Translations under genes and position numbers: made by a program
Notes under the pieces: model-generated
The model's input: the letters and a program-made list of their open reading frames with translations, nothing else
The model's database searches: none
What the model was told of the DNA's origin: nothing
Shown here: positions 20,225-32,019 of the stretch, in pieces
Layout of the letters: each line of letters opens with the position of its first letter
Numbering within the stretch: the first letter of the stretch is position 1
From: Ciona intestinalis
Lineage: Eukaryota; Chordata; Ascidiacea; Phlebobranchia; Cionidae
Direction: 5' to 3'
DNA: 64,000 bases
Assembly: GCF_000224145.3 (NCBI RefSeq)
Contig: NC_020174.2
Span: 1,843,056-1,907,055 of the forward strand

Positions 20225-20346
20225 ATTAAAGGACTAATTCGGGCTAAAATCCAAGTGTGTGCATTGTTATACGACTTGTTACATGTAATTAATTGCCCAT
20301 TTATAACTTGAAATATAATCAGAATCGGACACCAAGAATTCTCATT

Positions 20347-20352
20347 AATAAA
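20347..20352 (+). other. Poly(A) signal of glucanase 2
   Basis: AATAAA lies about 120 bp past the stop codon at 20222-20224. Confidence 0.45.
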
Positions 20353-21298
20353 CAGTAATTAAATAATAGCAAAAGCGAATATAACAAACAAAACACCTAT
20401 ACAGCTAAGCTATGGAACTTATTTAGCTTCAATACAGTTGGTCCAAATACACATGCAAATATTACTAGAAAAGGATTGAATTGAAATAGAAGCTGAAGCC
20501 TGAAGGATATAGTTTAAAGAGAGTGCAAAGGTATTGTAGTTAGAATTTATGTTTATATATAAACAAACAGGACTGAATTGCTTTCAAAAATTTGAGAAAC
20601 ATTTTAACCAGAAAACGATTTTGAACCCAGATTACAAAAATATTGAATAACTTAGTTACTTGAATTGACTAATAATTATTAATGTCATGCTTTTAAAAAA
20701 ATAAGCACTGCAGAGAAACATGTTTAACATGCTAAAAAATAATCTTGTAATAGTTAATATACCATTCACATCCACATGCCATATACCACAACATACATAC
20801 TGCTTTATATACTTTATGGGTTATATTAACTAAAGCAAGAAGCATAGATAAGTGATGGACAAATTGAATATAAATAGGATGACCGGTTCATATCACTGCT
20901 TTAACATTTTAAAATATCTTCTTTGTAAAATTTGGTATTTTTAGGAAGGTAATATTTTTATCACTTTTGCTTCTCCATAGACATCGGCTTAACGTTTTTG
21001 GGTGTTTAACAAAATTTGGAGTGACATTTTTAAAATGTAAAAAATGAACTCAAAGATGACAATAATAGGGCACCTCATTAATTAATGCATTATACTTCGA
21101 CTCTGCTTGTTTTTAGACACTTAACAGCAGGGTAAAAGCTGTTTTAGGCTTAAAACTAGGGGTGCTAAACATATGATGTATCTTGTTTTAAACCTAGAGT
21201 ATTAAAACCTATGGAGTGTACTGTTTCAAAACTAGGGGTTCGTCACCTTATCGTTACGCCTATGTCCCAGGATGCCTGCATGTTGGATTATATTTTAA
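20353..21298. other. Intergenic stretch with a dispersed repeat
   Basis: AT-rich DNA between convergent glucanase 2 and ABHD16A. At ~21060-21250 lies a dispersed repeat: aatgcattata, gactctgc, agacacttaacagcagggta and two copies of aaaactaggggt. A reverse-oriented relative lies at ~295-355 (caccctgctt, gtgttaagtgtctaaac, gcagagtc), and related words occur in the ABHD16A intron near 22910-22990. Confidence 0.45.
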
Positions 21299-24200
21299 TT
21301 ATGAGTTGATGAGTTCAAAGTCGGAATCTCCACTGTCACTCTCAGATTGGTTAATAACTGAGTGAATACTCCAAGGTTGGCAAAAGTAAGAGTGGGGTAA
21401 TGGGGTGCAGTGGCTGGATGGCAAGTTTCGGGTCATTTTTGTTACCTGGGGGTTATTTAAAGGGTTATTATGGATGAACTTCTGGTAAAAAATGATATTT
21501 TAATTAGTCGTCATTTCCAAAAGTAATTTTAAGTATCTTATGTTTTGTAACAAAAGCGGTCAACCAATATATATGAACTTTGACTGTTTGGGTATTTTTG
21601 GTAAATTTTCGGAAAAATACTTATATCTAACAATTAAAAAACTAGGAAATTAATAGTTAGACACTACAACAACAGAATCTTGGTTGAGTTGGGGGTTTAA
21701 AATATGTAACTTCCTAAAGACTTTTTAACAACAGAAATATATTTGAAATAACTCACCAAATATAAGACTAGTTGAGTTTTTTTAACTGAAGTTAAATCCT
21801 CCCCAATATTTAATGGATATTCACACGATGGGTTTAGGGTAAGATGGCTCCGTATTAATTGTTCACATTGCTTTGCATTGTAACACCAACCATTAAGAAC
21901 TTCATCTGAAGTAATATTTTATATTTTTTTAGTTTTTAGGATAATTGTCTGAAACAACTTAATCCACAATCATATTATCACTGTCAATGCCCTATGTCCC
22001 CAAAATTAACACAAAAATAACAAAAAAAACATTTTTTTCTTTGTCATAACAAAATCACAGTTTTTGGCTTTTGCGCATTTCTGATGTGTTTGATATTTCA
22101 AATTGTCAAGCACATGCCTTTATAACTGATTTAGGTTTGATTTCAAATATACTAGTTATACTGTATAATCTGAAATATAGCTTAGCCATGTCCACAGTAA
22201 CAGTAACTCCACAACAGCCACTGTCTTTGAAGTTTAGATTAACTGTTTATTAACATGAAAAATGTTCTCACCTCTGTTAAATGAATCCACAGCACTCAAC
22301 CATGACCACAAAGTTCGGGTTTGCTCATCAGATTTTTCTCCTAACTCATCAACAAACAACTTTGGAAATCTTGATTTTAACATTTCCTCAATTAACATAT
22401 TTCCCAAGTTACTTCTAAAGTTGTGTTGACCATCTGAAAAAGAAAAATTTCTTTTTTTTTATAAAAACAGTAATAATTAGGTTTATTAGTCTCTTTGATT
22501 TAGGTAATGAAGATTAAAATATTTTAAACGAAAAGACACGATATAGCGATAATACGATTGTCATTAAACCTCGCTTTAGAAACCATCTTTAGTTTCTTTT
22601 TGGCTGTTTCCCGATTTATTTATTCAATATCATAAGTCATCAGTAAAAATATCAATTGCAATCTTACCCAAGTTCATAACCTCATCTTGTGTTCTTCTTA
22701 CAATAGACACAGGTCCTTTATATTGTTGTAAACATTCACTGTTATTAAGATTCAGATAGTTTCTTACAGTGTATGTCACAATGGGTTCTGTGAAATAGAT
22801 AAAGAATTAACTTATTAGAAACTTTGGCAACCCTGGCCATTATAAGCGTCACGTTTTTTTAACTTTTTTATTCAAATCTGGAAGGAAATTGCTAAAATTC
22901 GGTGACACCTATAGTTGTCAAACAAAAAGCAACCTTGTTGACCAAATGCATTATAACTTGGCTCTGGTTGTTTGTTACTAGTGAACTAACACATATTATG
23001 TTGCTTCTGTTTCAGAAGTTAGGATAACATATATAGCACTAATTATTACTTCACATAATATTTAATTACCTAACAATTCTGGCATCATCTTTTTAGCGAA
23101 TGGCAAAACATCATAAAACGTTGCATCCAAAAACAAACCCTTTATATTTGGATAACGCAATGCAGCTGATATAGCAGAAAAACCACCTAAAAAAATAAAC
23201 TTTAATTTTTGTTCTATGAAGTGCTATATATGCTTACCAATTGACCAGGCAAAAACAATGATATTTTCTGGTTGGAACTCAAGTTCATGTATCACATATT
23301 GAAACACAACGTCAACTGCATTCTCTTCAGCTTCAGGAAATGGCATACCCTGTAATGTAAATGTAAACACATCAAAACAATGTTGTTATACCTACATAAA
23401 TGTAATATTACACTACTATAAACACTGTATACTCATACAGTATTACATCATAATACAAAACAAATGTATTGTTGTTATTGATAACATAGTGAAAAAGCAT
23501 ACATTCTTTGCATTACGGCAAAAGAGCAATATAATATTTCCTTTAACAAGCAAATCTCCCCCCAAAAAAACAACTTGATTTACACAAATTTTTGGTAAAC
23601 AATTTCTTTTATGTTATTCTGTTACTTATGCTATCAGGCTCAATGTAAAAAAATTTTTAGCAACTTATCCAGAATAAAAACATAGTGTATTTTAGATGTA
23701 ATAATGAAATATTTATTCCCCAATGAAGTCTTGCCGAATAGCAGATAAAATATGTGTAATACACTTTGTTTTTATACCAGAAAAGCCACTATGTTTTTAT
23801 ACCATAGGGATTTATAGGTTCCTTAATCCCTTCCCCTACATTACTGAGTAATATCCCTACCGTGCTTCCAGCAAAACCTGGATGTTCCATCCTATNNNNN
23901 NNNNNNNNNNNNNNNNNNNNNNNNNNNNNNNNNNNNNNNNNNNNNNNNNNNNNNNNNNNNNNNNNNNNNNNNNNNNNNNNNNNNNNNNNNNNNNNNNNNN
24001 NNNNNNNNNNNNNNNNNNNNTTGTTGTAAACATTCACTGTTATTAAGATTCAGATAGTTTCTTACAGTGTATGTCACAATGGGTTCTGTGAAATAGATAA
24101 AGAATTAACTTATTAGAAACTTTGGCAACCCTGGCCATTATAAGCGTCACGTTTTTTAACTTTTTTATTCAGATCTGGAAGAAAATTGCTAAAATTCGGT

Positions 24201-27200
24201 GACACCTATAGTTGTCAAACAAAAAGCAACCTTGTTGACGAAATGCATTATAACTTGGCTCTGGTTGTTTGTAACTAGTAAACTAACACATATGATGTTG
24301 CTTCTGTTTCAGAAGTTAGGGTAACATATATAGGAAGAGCAATAATTATTATTTCACATAATATTTAATTACCTAACAATTCTGGCATCATCTTTTTAGC
24401 GAATGGCAAAACATCATAAAACGTTGCATCCAAAAACAAACCCTTTATATTTGGATAACGCAATGCAGCTGATATAGCAGAAAAACCACCTAAAAAAATA
24501 AGCTTTAATTTTTGTTCTATGAAGTGCTATATATGCTTACCAATTGACCAGGCAAAAACAATGATATTTTCTGGTTGGAACTCAAGTTCATGTATCACAT
24601 ATTGAAACACAACGTCAACTGCATTCTCTTCAGCTTCAGGAAATGGCATACCCTGTAATGTAAATGTAAACAACATCAAAACAATGTTGTTATACCTACA
24701 TAAATGTAATATTACACTACTATAAACACTGTATACTCATACAGTATTACATCATAATACAAAACAAATGTATTGTTGTTATTGATAACATAGTGAAAAA
24801 GCATACATTCTTTGCATTACGGCAAAAGAACAATATAATATTTCCTTTAACAAGCAAATCTCCCCCCAAAAAAACAACTTAATTCACACAAATTTTTGGT
24901 AAACAATTTCTTTTATGCTATTCTGTTACTTATGCTATCAGGCTCAATGTAAAAAAAATTTAGCAACTTCCAGAATAAAAACATAGTGTATTTTAGATGT
25001 AATAATGAAATATTTATTCCCCAATGAAGTCTTGCCGAATAGCAGTTGAAATATGTGAAATACACTTTGTTTTTATACCAGAAAAGCCACTATGTTTTTA
25101 TACCATAGGAGTCAAATTTGTGTTGTCAAAAACATCAAGCCATATCTGGCATGCAATTTACAGGTTCCTTAATCCCTTGCCTTCCCCTACATTACTGAGT
25201 AATATCCCTACCGTGCTTCCAGCAAAACCTGGATGGTTCCATCCTATGACAGAATATCCTGCTTGCAGTGGTGTACACATGCAACCAACTTCATAGAATC
25301 CAGCATTTCCCTCACAACATATAACGATGGTGTTACCATGTTGGGTAGGGTTGTCTACTCCCGTGTCACGGTCGTATCTATTCTCATGGTTTCTGTAAAA
25401 ACATCAGAGCTATGTAAATTGTTATTGAACAGAATATGAACTAATATGACAAAAAATATGAAAAAAATCATAACAATATAAAAAACTCAACTGCAAATAG
25501 TTACACTGAAATACTAATTACTATTGAAGAGAGAAGTTTATACATTTGAGTAACTTTATTAAAGTTGTGACATTTTTAGGTTTTAATTGGGAAATATGCG
25601 GATCATTACATTACATTATTACTACTATTTGGTGTTTATTTAAAGACATGTTTGTGAAATATTAAATCGTTTATGCATTTATACTGGTTACTCATGGGTA
25701 CCTTAATCTTTTTTAGTGTAATGGGTACCGTTGTTTTTTCCAACACGTTACATACCCTTGTAGGCACCTATGACCCTGTCTCTGTATATTTGTAAAATAT
25801 TAAAAACCTAATAAGCTACCTTCCTCTCCTGTCAACAAACATTGTATCAATACTGTTCCCATCTCGTGCCAATAATTTGCCACGAATTCCATCATTCTGT
25901 GGAAATAAACAACAGTAGTGTTAAATAAGCTTGTAGTCACTAATTACTAAATTGCCAGCCACACAGAAATAAACAATCACCCACAAAATTACATAATATA
26001 ATCACCCACCCACAAACTTACATACTACCCACAAAGTTACATAAATCAGATCTCTTCAGCGGGCAAGTGGTGTACAAAAACAGAACAAGTTATACAGCGG
26101 TTATTTCACCTCCATGTGAGAATATAGCACCTAAAATTAATTTATACAACCCCTAACTTAACATATGTAAACACATCTTACCTCTTCAACAAGTTTTGCT
26201 CGATTAACTTGCAAAGCTGATCCTGAAATCAAATCAAAATTTAAATTTAAATCTATAACATTCATATCACATTAATTATATGCGTTACCATATGCTGCTT
26301 GTAGTAACATGGTAGATCCAGGGTAAGCAAGTCTCACACCAAATGTATGAGAGATAATATAAGCAATTATTTCTTCAGGTATTCCAACCAGTACAGTAGA
26401 AACTACATTATCATGCTGAGATCTTATTCTTTGCCATAGAGATTGACGTTTGGGCCAAGATTTGACATTTTCAACTTGATCCCAACGAAAATCATGCGGC
26501 CAGTGTGAAAAGTCAAAGTCATATCGGAGTATCTCTTTCTGAAAAAATATTAACAATTTTTAAAAACTTCCAAGCAGAAACGAGACAAATAGGTCACATC
26601 AACCGTGTTATAACGACTGCCGTTGCCATGCAAGGGTAAATAGGTTCCATTAATTCAACTAACTGTTGTTTAATTTTAAACCTTTTTATCTTTGTTCTTT
26701 GCGTTCTTTTTTGTACTTGCTAAAGCCGTAAGAAACTCATTGTAATCGCTATTTGTGCTTCGTCCATAACCTTTAATGTTAAAAAATATTATATAGGTTA
26801 GAAACATAACATCTATGCAGTTGGAAAAAACACAAACCTCTTGTTAAAAGTAAAGTAACGACAAATGCTGAAGCACAAACTCCAAACTTGGTGTAACTAC
26901 TCAAAGTTTCTAGACAGCAATAACCTGTGTGAAGAAAAGAGAGTAATAGGAAAAGAAGTTTGCATTTGTTACATTTCGAATAGAAATTAAATTTTAATCC
27001 TATTTATCCCTTTAATTATCATTTGTTTAAATTGTCGGCCATACTCATAGTCATACACTATAAAAAAAATTAAAAATATATTTACCCACAATGCTATATA
27101 ATATGTATGTGGTGCCTGGGGTGTATGAAACAAAACACCCATGTAATAACAGCTGTCATAGCGCCCCACCACACAAAGACAAGTATTAAGTAAATTACAT

Positions 27201-27804
27201 TCATTGATTTAATCAATTGGAAAATTAATTTGAACATGTAAATTTTAGTTTAAATTAATTTTTCCAACTATTTCAAACTTATTTATTAAATATATATATA
27301 TTAATTAGTATTGAATTATTGCCTCATACTTAAATTAAAATTTATTGTAAAACCTCTTCTGTAAAGGAAGACAAGCCATATAGGAGTTGTGTAATACAAC
27401 AAGGATTTTGTTGTCAGCAAAAAGTTTAGAATTCTTTGGCTTTTTTCTTCAAATCCATTTGGTTCATAGTTATATGCCTGCATTATAAAATCATTACAAG
27501 TACACTGTACACAGTATGTATATAAGTACAAATGTTTTGCACATTTTTATTAAAATTTAATACAAAAAAACTGATTACAAATGACCTGTCTGTAGATTGT
27601 ATTTAGAATTAGCATAATTTATCCTATTTTTTAGAAAAACACATTTTATTCAATCTGGTATAACATTGTTGGTATAACTTTAAGATAAGTATTCAAATTC
27701 TTTATTTACATTATTTGACTTACCCTTCTGCTTGCATCATTTGATCGGTGAATCCGTGATATGGTTGGACCAAACACACAAGCATACAATCTTTGTATTG
27801 ACAT
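21299..27804 (-). CDS. ABHD16A: ABHD16A, membrane serine hydrolase (phosphatidylserine lipase)
   Basis: In vertebrates ABHD16A (BAT5) is an ER-membrane hydrolase that makes lyso-phosphatidylserine from phosphatidylserine. Fourteen phase-consistent exons give 568 residues (human 558): 27724-27804, 27354-27477, 26838-26924, 26682-26770, 26289-26538, 26182-26222, 25820-25896, 25212-25392, 24541-24652 (second copy 23238-23349), 24373-24489 (second copy 23070-23186), 22668-22787, 22272-22433, 21787-21905, 21299-21445. Matches run end to end: MSIQRLYACVFGPTISRI, two N-terminal membrane segments, YDFDFSHWPHDFRW, DGNSIDTMFVDRRG, EGNAGFYEVGC, GWNHPGFAGST, the nucleophile elbow AWSIGGFSA (Ser of GxSxG), LNLNNSEC, and the C-terminal HCTPLPHSYFCQPW. 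Exons 9 and 10 occur twice, with part of 8 and 11, around the gap at 23896-24020; only one set can be in the mRNA if the frame is to match the family. The gene is head-to-head with RRP8. Confidence 0.93.
22723..23895 (-). repeat. Duplicated ABHD16A block, copy A
   Basis: Near-identical to 24021-25246, with scattered base differences and a few indels, for example loss of ~75 bp near 23810. It contains exon 11, exon 10 and exon 9 and ends within exon 8 (23861-23895) at the gap. Confidence 0.9.
23896..24020. other. Assembly gap (125 N)
   Basis: A run of N. It is bordered on both sides by the duplicated ABHD16A block. Confidence 1.
24021..25246 (-). repeat. Duplicated ABHD16A block, copy B
   Basis: Begins inside exon 11 (24021-24085 survive) and holds exons 10, 9 and the end of exon 8. 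Sequence differences from copy A are mostly single bases in introns; exons 9 and 10 read the same. This is the pattern expected of two haplotypes joined in series. Confidence 0.9.
26595..26650 (+). mobile_element. SINE tail fragment in ABHD16A intron 4
   Basis: Contains accgtgttataacgactgcc and ccatgcaagggtaaata, the last part of the SINE 3' module. Confidence 0.55.
27100..27206 (+). mobile_element. SINE tail in ABHD16A intron 2
   Basis: tggggtgtatgaaacaaaac, acacccatgtaataacagct, ccccaccacacaaaga and taaattacattcattg follow in the order of the family's 3' module. Confidence 0.7.
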
Positions 27805-29147
27805 TATCTTTGGTAAATAATATCCACAACCATGTAAATGTGTATACACAGAACGACTAGTTATTTTAGCTTCAACAGTAACTGCAGTAAAAAGGGGTAT
27901 GATGAATTCGTGGTTATATTAAATAGCATAAAATATAAATAATGTAAGATAGAAAATGTGAACACCATGCAAAAAGACATCAACCTAATCCGTATATTAG
28001 CATACAATACTGGTATAACGCTTGACATAAGCTTTGATTTATAAACATGCTCGATAACTTAATTATCTTCCTTTTATTTACTTACAAAATTCTGACAAAA
28101 TTATAACCCTAGCAGTGATGCCAAAGAAAATTTTATTCCAGAAAAATTGAAGTATAAATAAACCATAGTACTCTCTCTAAGAGAGTGCTCTGAATAAACC
28201 AAAGCATATTTAGAAGGTTTTATATGCTCGAGAAAGCTTTTAAGATATGAAAAAATAGCGTAATACCTATCGAACAGAATGGCTTTTATCGATAGAGAAT
28301 ATGACTCTGGGCTAGAGCAGAGTCGTATAAACACCGAGTAGTCCAACTGCCGTCTATGTGTGTCCAAAATAGAGCAAAAGTGGTGACTTTGACAATGGGT
28401 TTAAACGAACTTGTTAAGTTTTGTTTGTGTTTTCCTATTGTGGGAAGGTGTAAAACAGCTTCTATTTACCTTACCAAACATTTTTTAGAAAAAATGTATA
28501 AATTTAGCCGCATTAAATGACTAAAATGTCGCAAATCAACCGCTTCTAATTCTAATTTTTGACTTTTTTTGACACAGAAAACAAATAACACATGTTTTAT
28601 ACATTTTTTAACTTTTAAATTTGTTTTTAGGCCTAAGTTTTTCCGTAATTTACCGAAAAACATACATTTTCCCTATACCTGCTGTGTTATTTTGGAACCA
28701 AATTGCCGTTCAATTTGTGTTTTACGTAACAATGGGTTGGACTACTCGGTATTTCTATGGCTCTGGGCTAGAGACACTATTTTTTTGCTTAGCGATTGTT
28801 CTTTGCCTGACTAAAGAAATAAGATGTACTTTACAAGCATCGCGCAATAACTGTTATAAACTTTCATAATTAATAACATGGAGAATTGAAACAATTTTTT
28901 TATGTTTTTGGTTCTCATGATTTTTTATTTTTTCTTTCAAATTAGGGGAATTACCGTAACTTTCGTCACGTGGAAATATATTTTTTCATTCGCCGTAAAC
29001 GTTTGTTTATATTGTTGTTCTGTTACTTTACAATAATAATACTTTCTTGGCCGATAGTACTGTTTATGCTACTACAAAATCATACAACAGCGAGAAATTC
29101 AAAATAAAATGTGAGTTTATGAAACTTTATTAACCTTTATTACAGAC
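27805..29147. other. Shared upstream region of ABHD16A and RRP8
   Basis: About 1.3 kb between two divergent genes. It holds an inverted repeat (arms ~28317-28351 and ~28732-28766). Open frames on both strands here (28101-28367, 28466-28663, 28569-28814) mirror each other across the repeat and carry no family motif, so I do not call genes. Confidence 0.5.
28317..28766. repeat. Inverted repeat with ~35-bp arms
   Basis: The left arm contains accgagtagtccaac; the right arm contains its reverse complement gttggactactcggt. Each arm also carries an imperfect ctctgggctagag word. The arms are ~380 bp apart. Confidence 0.7.
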
Positions 29148-29261
29148 ATGATTGACAGGAGACAATTACGTTATGCATGTAGGCTACTGTACTTATTTTG
29201 TCACTTTCCTCAGAGAAATAGGTACAAGTTTATTCTATACTGTAGTTATCCATATGTGGTA

Positions 29262-31894
29262 ATGTTTGACTGTAGTGAATGGGACGAAACAGACCAAGGT
29301 TCTGAACTATGTGATGAATTGTTTGGTGATGTTTCAAAATCAATTCCGGCCAGAGAGATATCTGGACACACAACTAAGACAGATCAAATAACACGTAAGC
29401 AATGGAAGTTAAAACAAAAGAATAAACGGAAATGCAAAAATAAATTTAGAACTATAGAAAAAAAGCAAGAAATGGAAGTTGAGAAAACGTGTAGTGAAAC
29501 TAACAAACAATCCAAATCTATGAAAGAATCAACAAAAGAAAAAATACCTAACCCAGCATGTCCTGATGTAGTTCAACCTAATAGGAAAACAAAGGCTAGC
29601 AAGAGAATTGGAAAACCTTTAAACGATGGAAATCCACAAAGCAAAAAAAAAGTTAAAAGTTTAACAACGCAGGAAAAAGACAGTGAAAATAAAATTTCAT
29701 TAAAAGAGAAACCTAATGATGTCAATCCTCAAAACAAGAAAAAAGTTCAAAATAAAACGATGCAGGAAAAAGACAATGAGAGTAAAACTACATTAAAAGA
29801 GACCAAGCCAACACAAAATCTAAAAGATCGATTGGTTAAAAAGCTTGAATCCTCCAGATTTCGATTTATAAATGAACAGGTAAACAACATGCGGACATTG
29901 AGTAATATTATACTAGTTTAAATGGTTAAATTGTAAGGATGGTTTAAACCAGTGGGTCAATTGCTGTATATTAAAAACTAAATGGCCTTTATTTATCGTA
30001 CTGTTGCAATCAAAGCTCACAAAAAAACATATTTACATTTTATTTGGTTGGATGAAAGCAGCGTGGTCCCTACCCCTAGAAAGTTTATTTTAATCAATAA
30101 AGAATAAAACTATTAATGTACCATTTGTTTGATAGATATACTCGCAAAGTAGTGAAGCTACAATAAAAACTTTCAGTTCTGATCAATCTGCTTTTGAGAT
30201 TTATCATCGTGGGTTCACTGCACAGGTTGCTACATGGCCTGTAAACCCATTGGACTTAATTATTAAATGGATCAAAGAAAGGTTGGAATTATTGGCGTAA
30301 TATTAGAGGTGCCTGCGCTATCATCTCATTAGAAGTATGTCACCCCAATCCTTATAAATGGGTTACATCATGCATTTTACTGTTTTATCACACTAAATTT
30401 ATTACACCTAAAAGTTTTAGTACTCCAGTTCTAAACTTTGGCAGTATAAAAAATATGTTATCCAAAAACAATAACCTTTAACTTTATACATATTATCAAA
30501 ATTGACATAGGCATACGTATATATGTGTACAATATACTGTTGTTTTGTTTAGATCACCAAAACTTGTTATTGCTGACTTTGGTTGTGGGGAAGCAGAACT
30601 TGCAAAGAGAGTGAAAAATAAAGTTCATTCATTTGATCTTGTTGCTGTTAATGATCAAGTTACAGTGGCAGATATTTCTAATGTAATTCCATTTTTTAGT
30701 ATTTTAAACTAATTAATTATATAATATATGTTTAAGATTGTGAATTATTTATCCTCGGGTAGTGGAGCAATGTCAGTCGTTATAACACAGGTGGTATGTT
30801 TCATATACCTCATGCCTACTTACTAGTTAAAATGTATGTAACTCTCTTGGTAATAATTTATTTTTTCTTTTTAAATGTATGGCTGACAATTCTTTTAGTG
30901 TTTTAGACAACCCATAATAGACCACTTGATTAAAACAATTGCTCTTAAGTTTCTTGGTCAAGGAGTAGGACACATACATACCACAATGGTAGTAGCATCC
31001 AGCATTGAACAATAACCTCTTGGCTAAAGTCACATGTCGTAACCACTGTGCCATGGTGCCAGCACACATAGTTTATGACACAAAATCCTGGAACGCAATT
31101 TCTTCTTAAATTTAATTAAAGATTAGCCAAATCTTTATCTTGTTATTATTATTAGGTTCCTTTGACCGATGCAAGCATGGATGTGGTCGTGTTTAGTTTA
31201 TCTCTCATGGGAACTAATCTTGTTCAGTTTTTAATTGAAGCCAATCGTGTTTTGAAGACAAGGTAAGATTACTTAAACCTAAAAGCGCCAAACTTTTGGT
31301 TGCAGGATATGCAGCTTACCCTGGAGTTTTGTATGCTATTAATCAGTTAGCTTTACACCTAATTTTGATTTGTTAAAAGGAATATGTTTCTAAATAGCTA
31401 TGCTTCCCTTGTATTTTTAAAGATTTAGCCTATGCTTAAACCGACATGTTCGTTTTGTTTATTAAATACATATTGATACTTTTAATTTAAATTTACATTA
31501 TAACAGTGGAGTAATGAAGATAGCTGAAGTAGCAAGCAGATTTACTGGGTTGAAACCTTTCATTGGTGATCTGAAAAAACTTGGATTTGATTTGCACAAA
31601 AAGGTAATAGCATACATTACCTCTGATTTATTTAATTTGTTATGTTTTTCCCTTTTAATGAAAGTTGGTGAAGTGTATTGTCACTTTTGCGGTAATTGCC
31701 CCAACCCAGTGGTCATGTGTTGTTTAAATTGTAAGCCCTAAATCAATTAACCACAAAGTTACATACATGGTAACTCGTAAGCTAGCACACGGTGTATAAA
31801 ACAGACTCCAGGATAAAGCAAATTGCATTCATTCATATTTTCAGTGGCAAAAATCAACCGACCTAATGAGTTTCATGTTTTATTTTACACAGAA
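29262..31894 (+). CDS. RRP8: RRP8 / nucleomethylin, rRNA base methyltransferase (3' end lost in a gap)
   Basis: RRP8 is a nucleolar SAM-dependent methyltransferase that makes m1A in large-subunit rRNA; in mammals it also acts in rDNA silencing. Exons: 29262-29879, 30136-30281, 30553-30682, 31156-31262, 31507-31603 and 31845-31894, cut by N. The start MFDCSEWDE resembles the family's MFEEPEWAE. An ATG further upstream at 29148 is in frame and sits just after an acceptor-like ttattacag, so a 38-residue extension is possible. Domain order: a long Lys-rich nucleolar region with [19 protein letters not shown] (vertebrate SRKQWRNRQKNKRRCKNKF), [28 protein letters not shown], the SAM-binding motif [54 protein letters not shown] and KLGFDL. 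The last ~50 residues are missing. Introns hold two SINEs. Confidence 0.93.
30740..31080 (-). mobile_element. SINE, full length, in RRP8 intron 3
   Basis: The best complete copy. On the minus strand it starts with a tRNA-like head (atggcacagtggttacgaca, A-box-like; ggttattgttcaatgctgg, B-box-like), then gctactaccattgtgg, a decayed cttgaccaagaaacttaaga, then the 3' module (gttacatacattttaactag, gaaacataccacctgtgtta, taacgactg) and ends gaggataaata. Composite layout: tRNA-like head plus unrelated body. Confidence 0.85.
31695..31840 (+). mobile_element. SINE, 5'-truncated, in RRP8 intron 5
   Basis: taattgccccaacccagtgg, gttacatacatggtaactcg, taagctagcacacggtgtat and ttgcattcattcat appear in family order, ending just before the acceptor of the last RRP8 exon. 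Confidence 0.75.
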
Positions 31895-32019
31895 NNNNNN
31901 NNNNNNNNNNNNNNNNNNNNNNNNNNNNNNNNNNNNNNNNNNNNNNNNNNNNNNNNNNNNNNNNNNNNNNNNNNNNNNNNNNNNNNNNNNNNNNNNNNNN
32001 NNNNNNNNNNNNNNNNNNN
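31895..32019. other. Assembly gap (125 N)
   Basis: A run of N that interrupts the last RRP8 exon. The sequence to its right belongs to another locus (copy of 50405 onward). Confidence 1.

Noticed and set aside
23789-24077. Frames running through the N run
   Set aside because: Most of their length is N; the flanking residues are ABHD16A exons 8 and 11.
28101-28869. Mirrored frames on both strands between ABHD16A and RRP8, considered as small genes
   Set aside because: They reflect the inverted repeat; no conserved domain and no splice logic.
30827-31069. 80-codon minus frame in RRP8 intron
   Set aside because: It is the inside of a tRNA-derived SINE, not a gene.
30740-31080. tRNA gene in the SINE head
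   Set aside because: The head keeps box-like words but cannot form a full cloverleaf and is followed by the SINE body.
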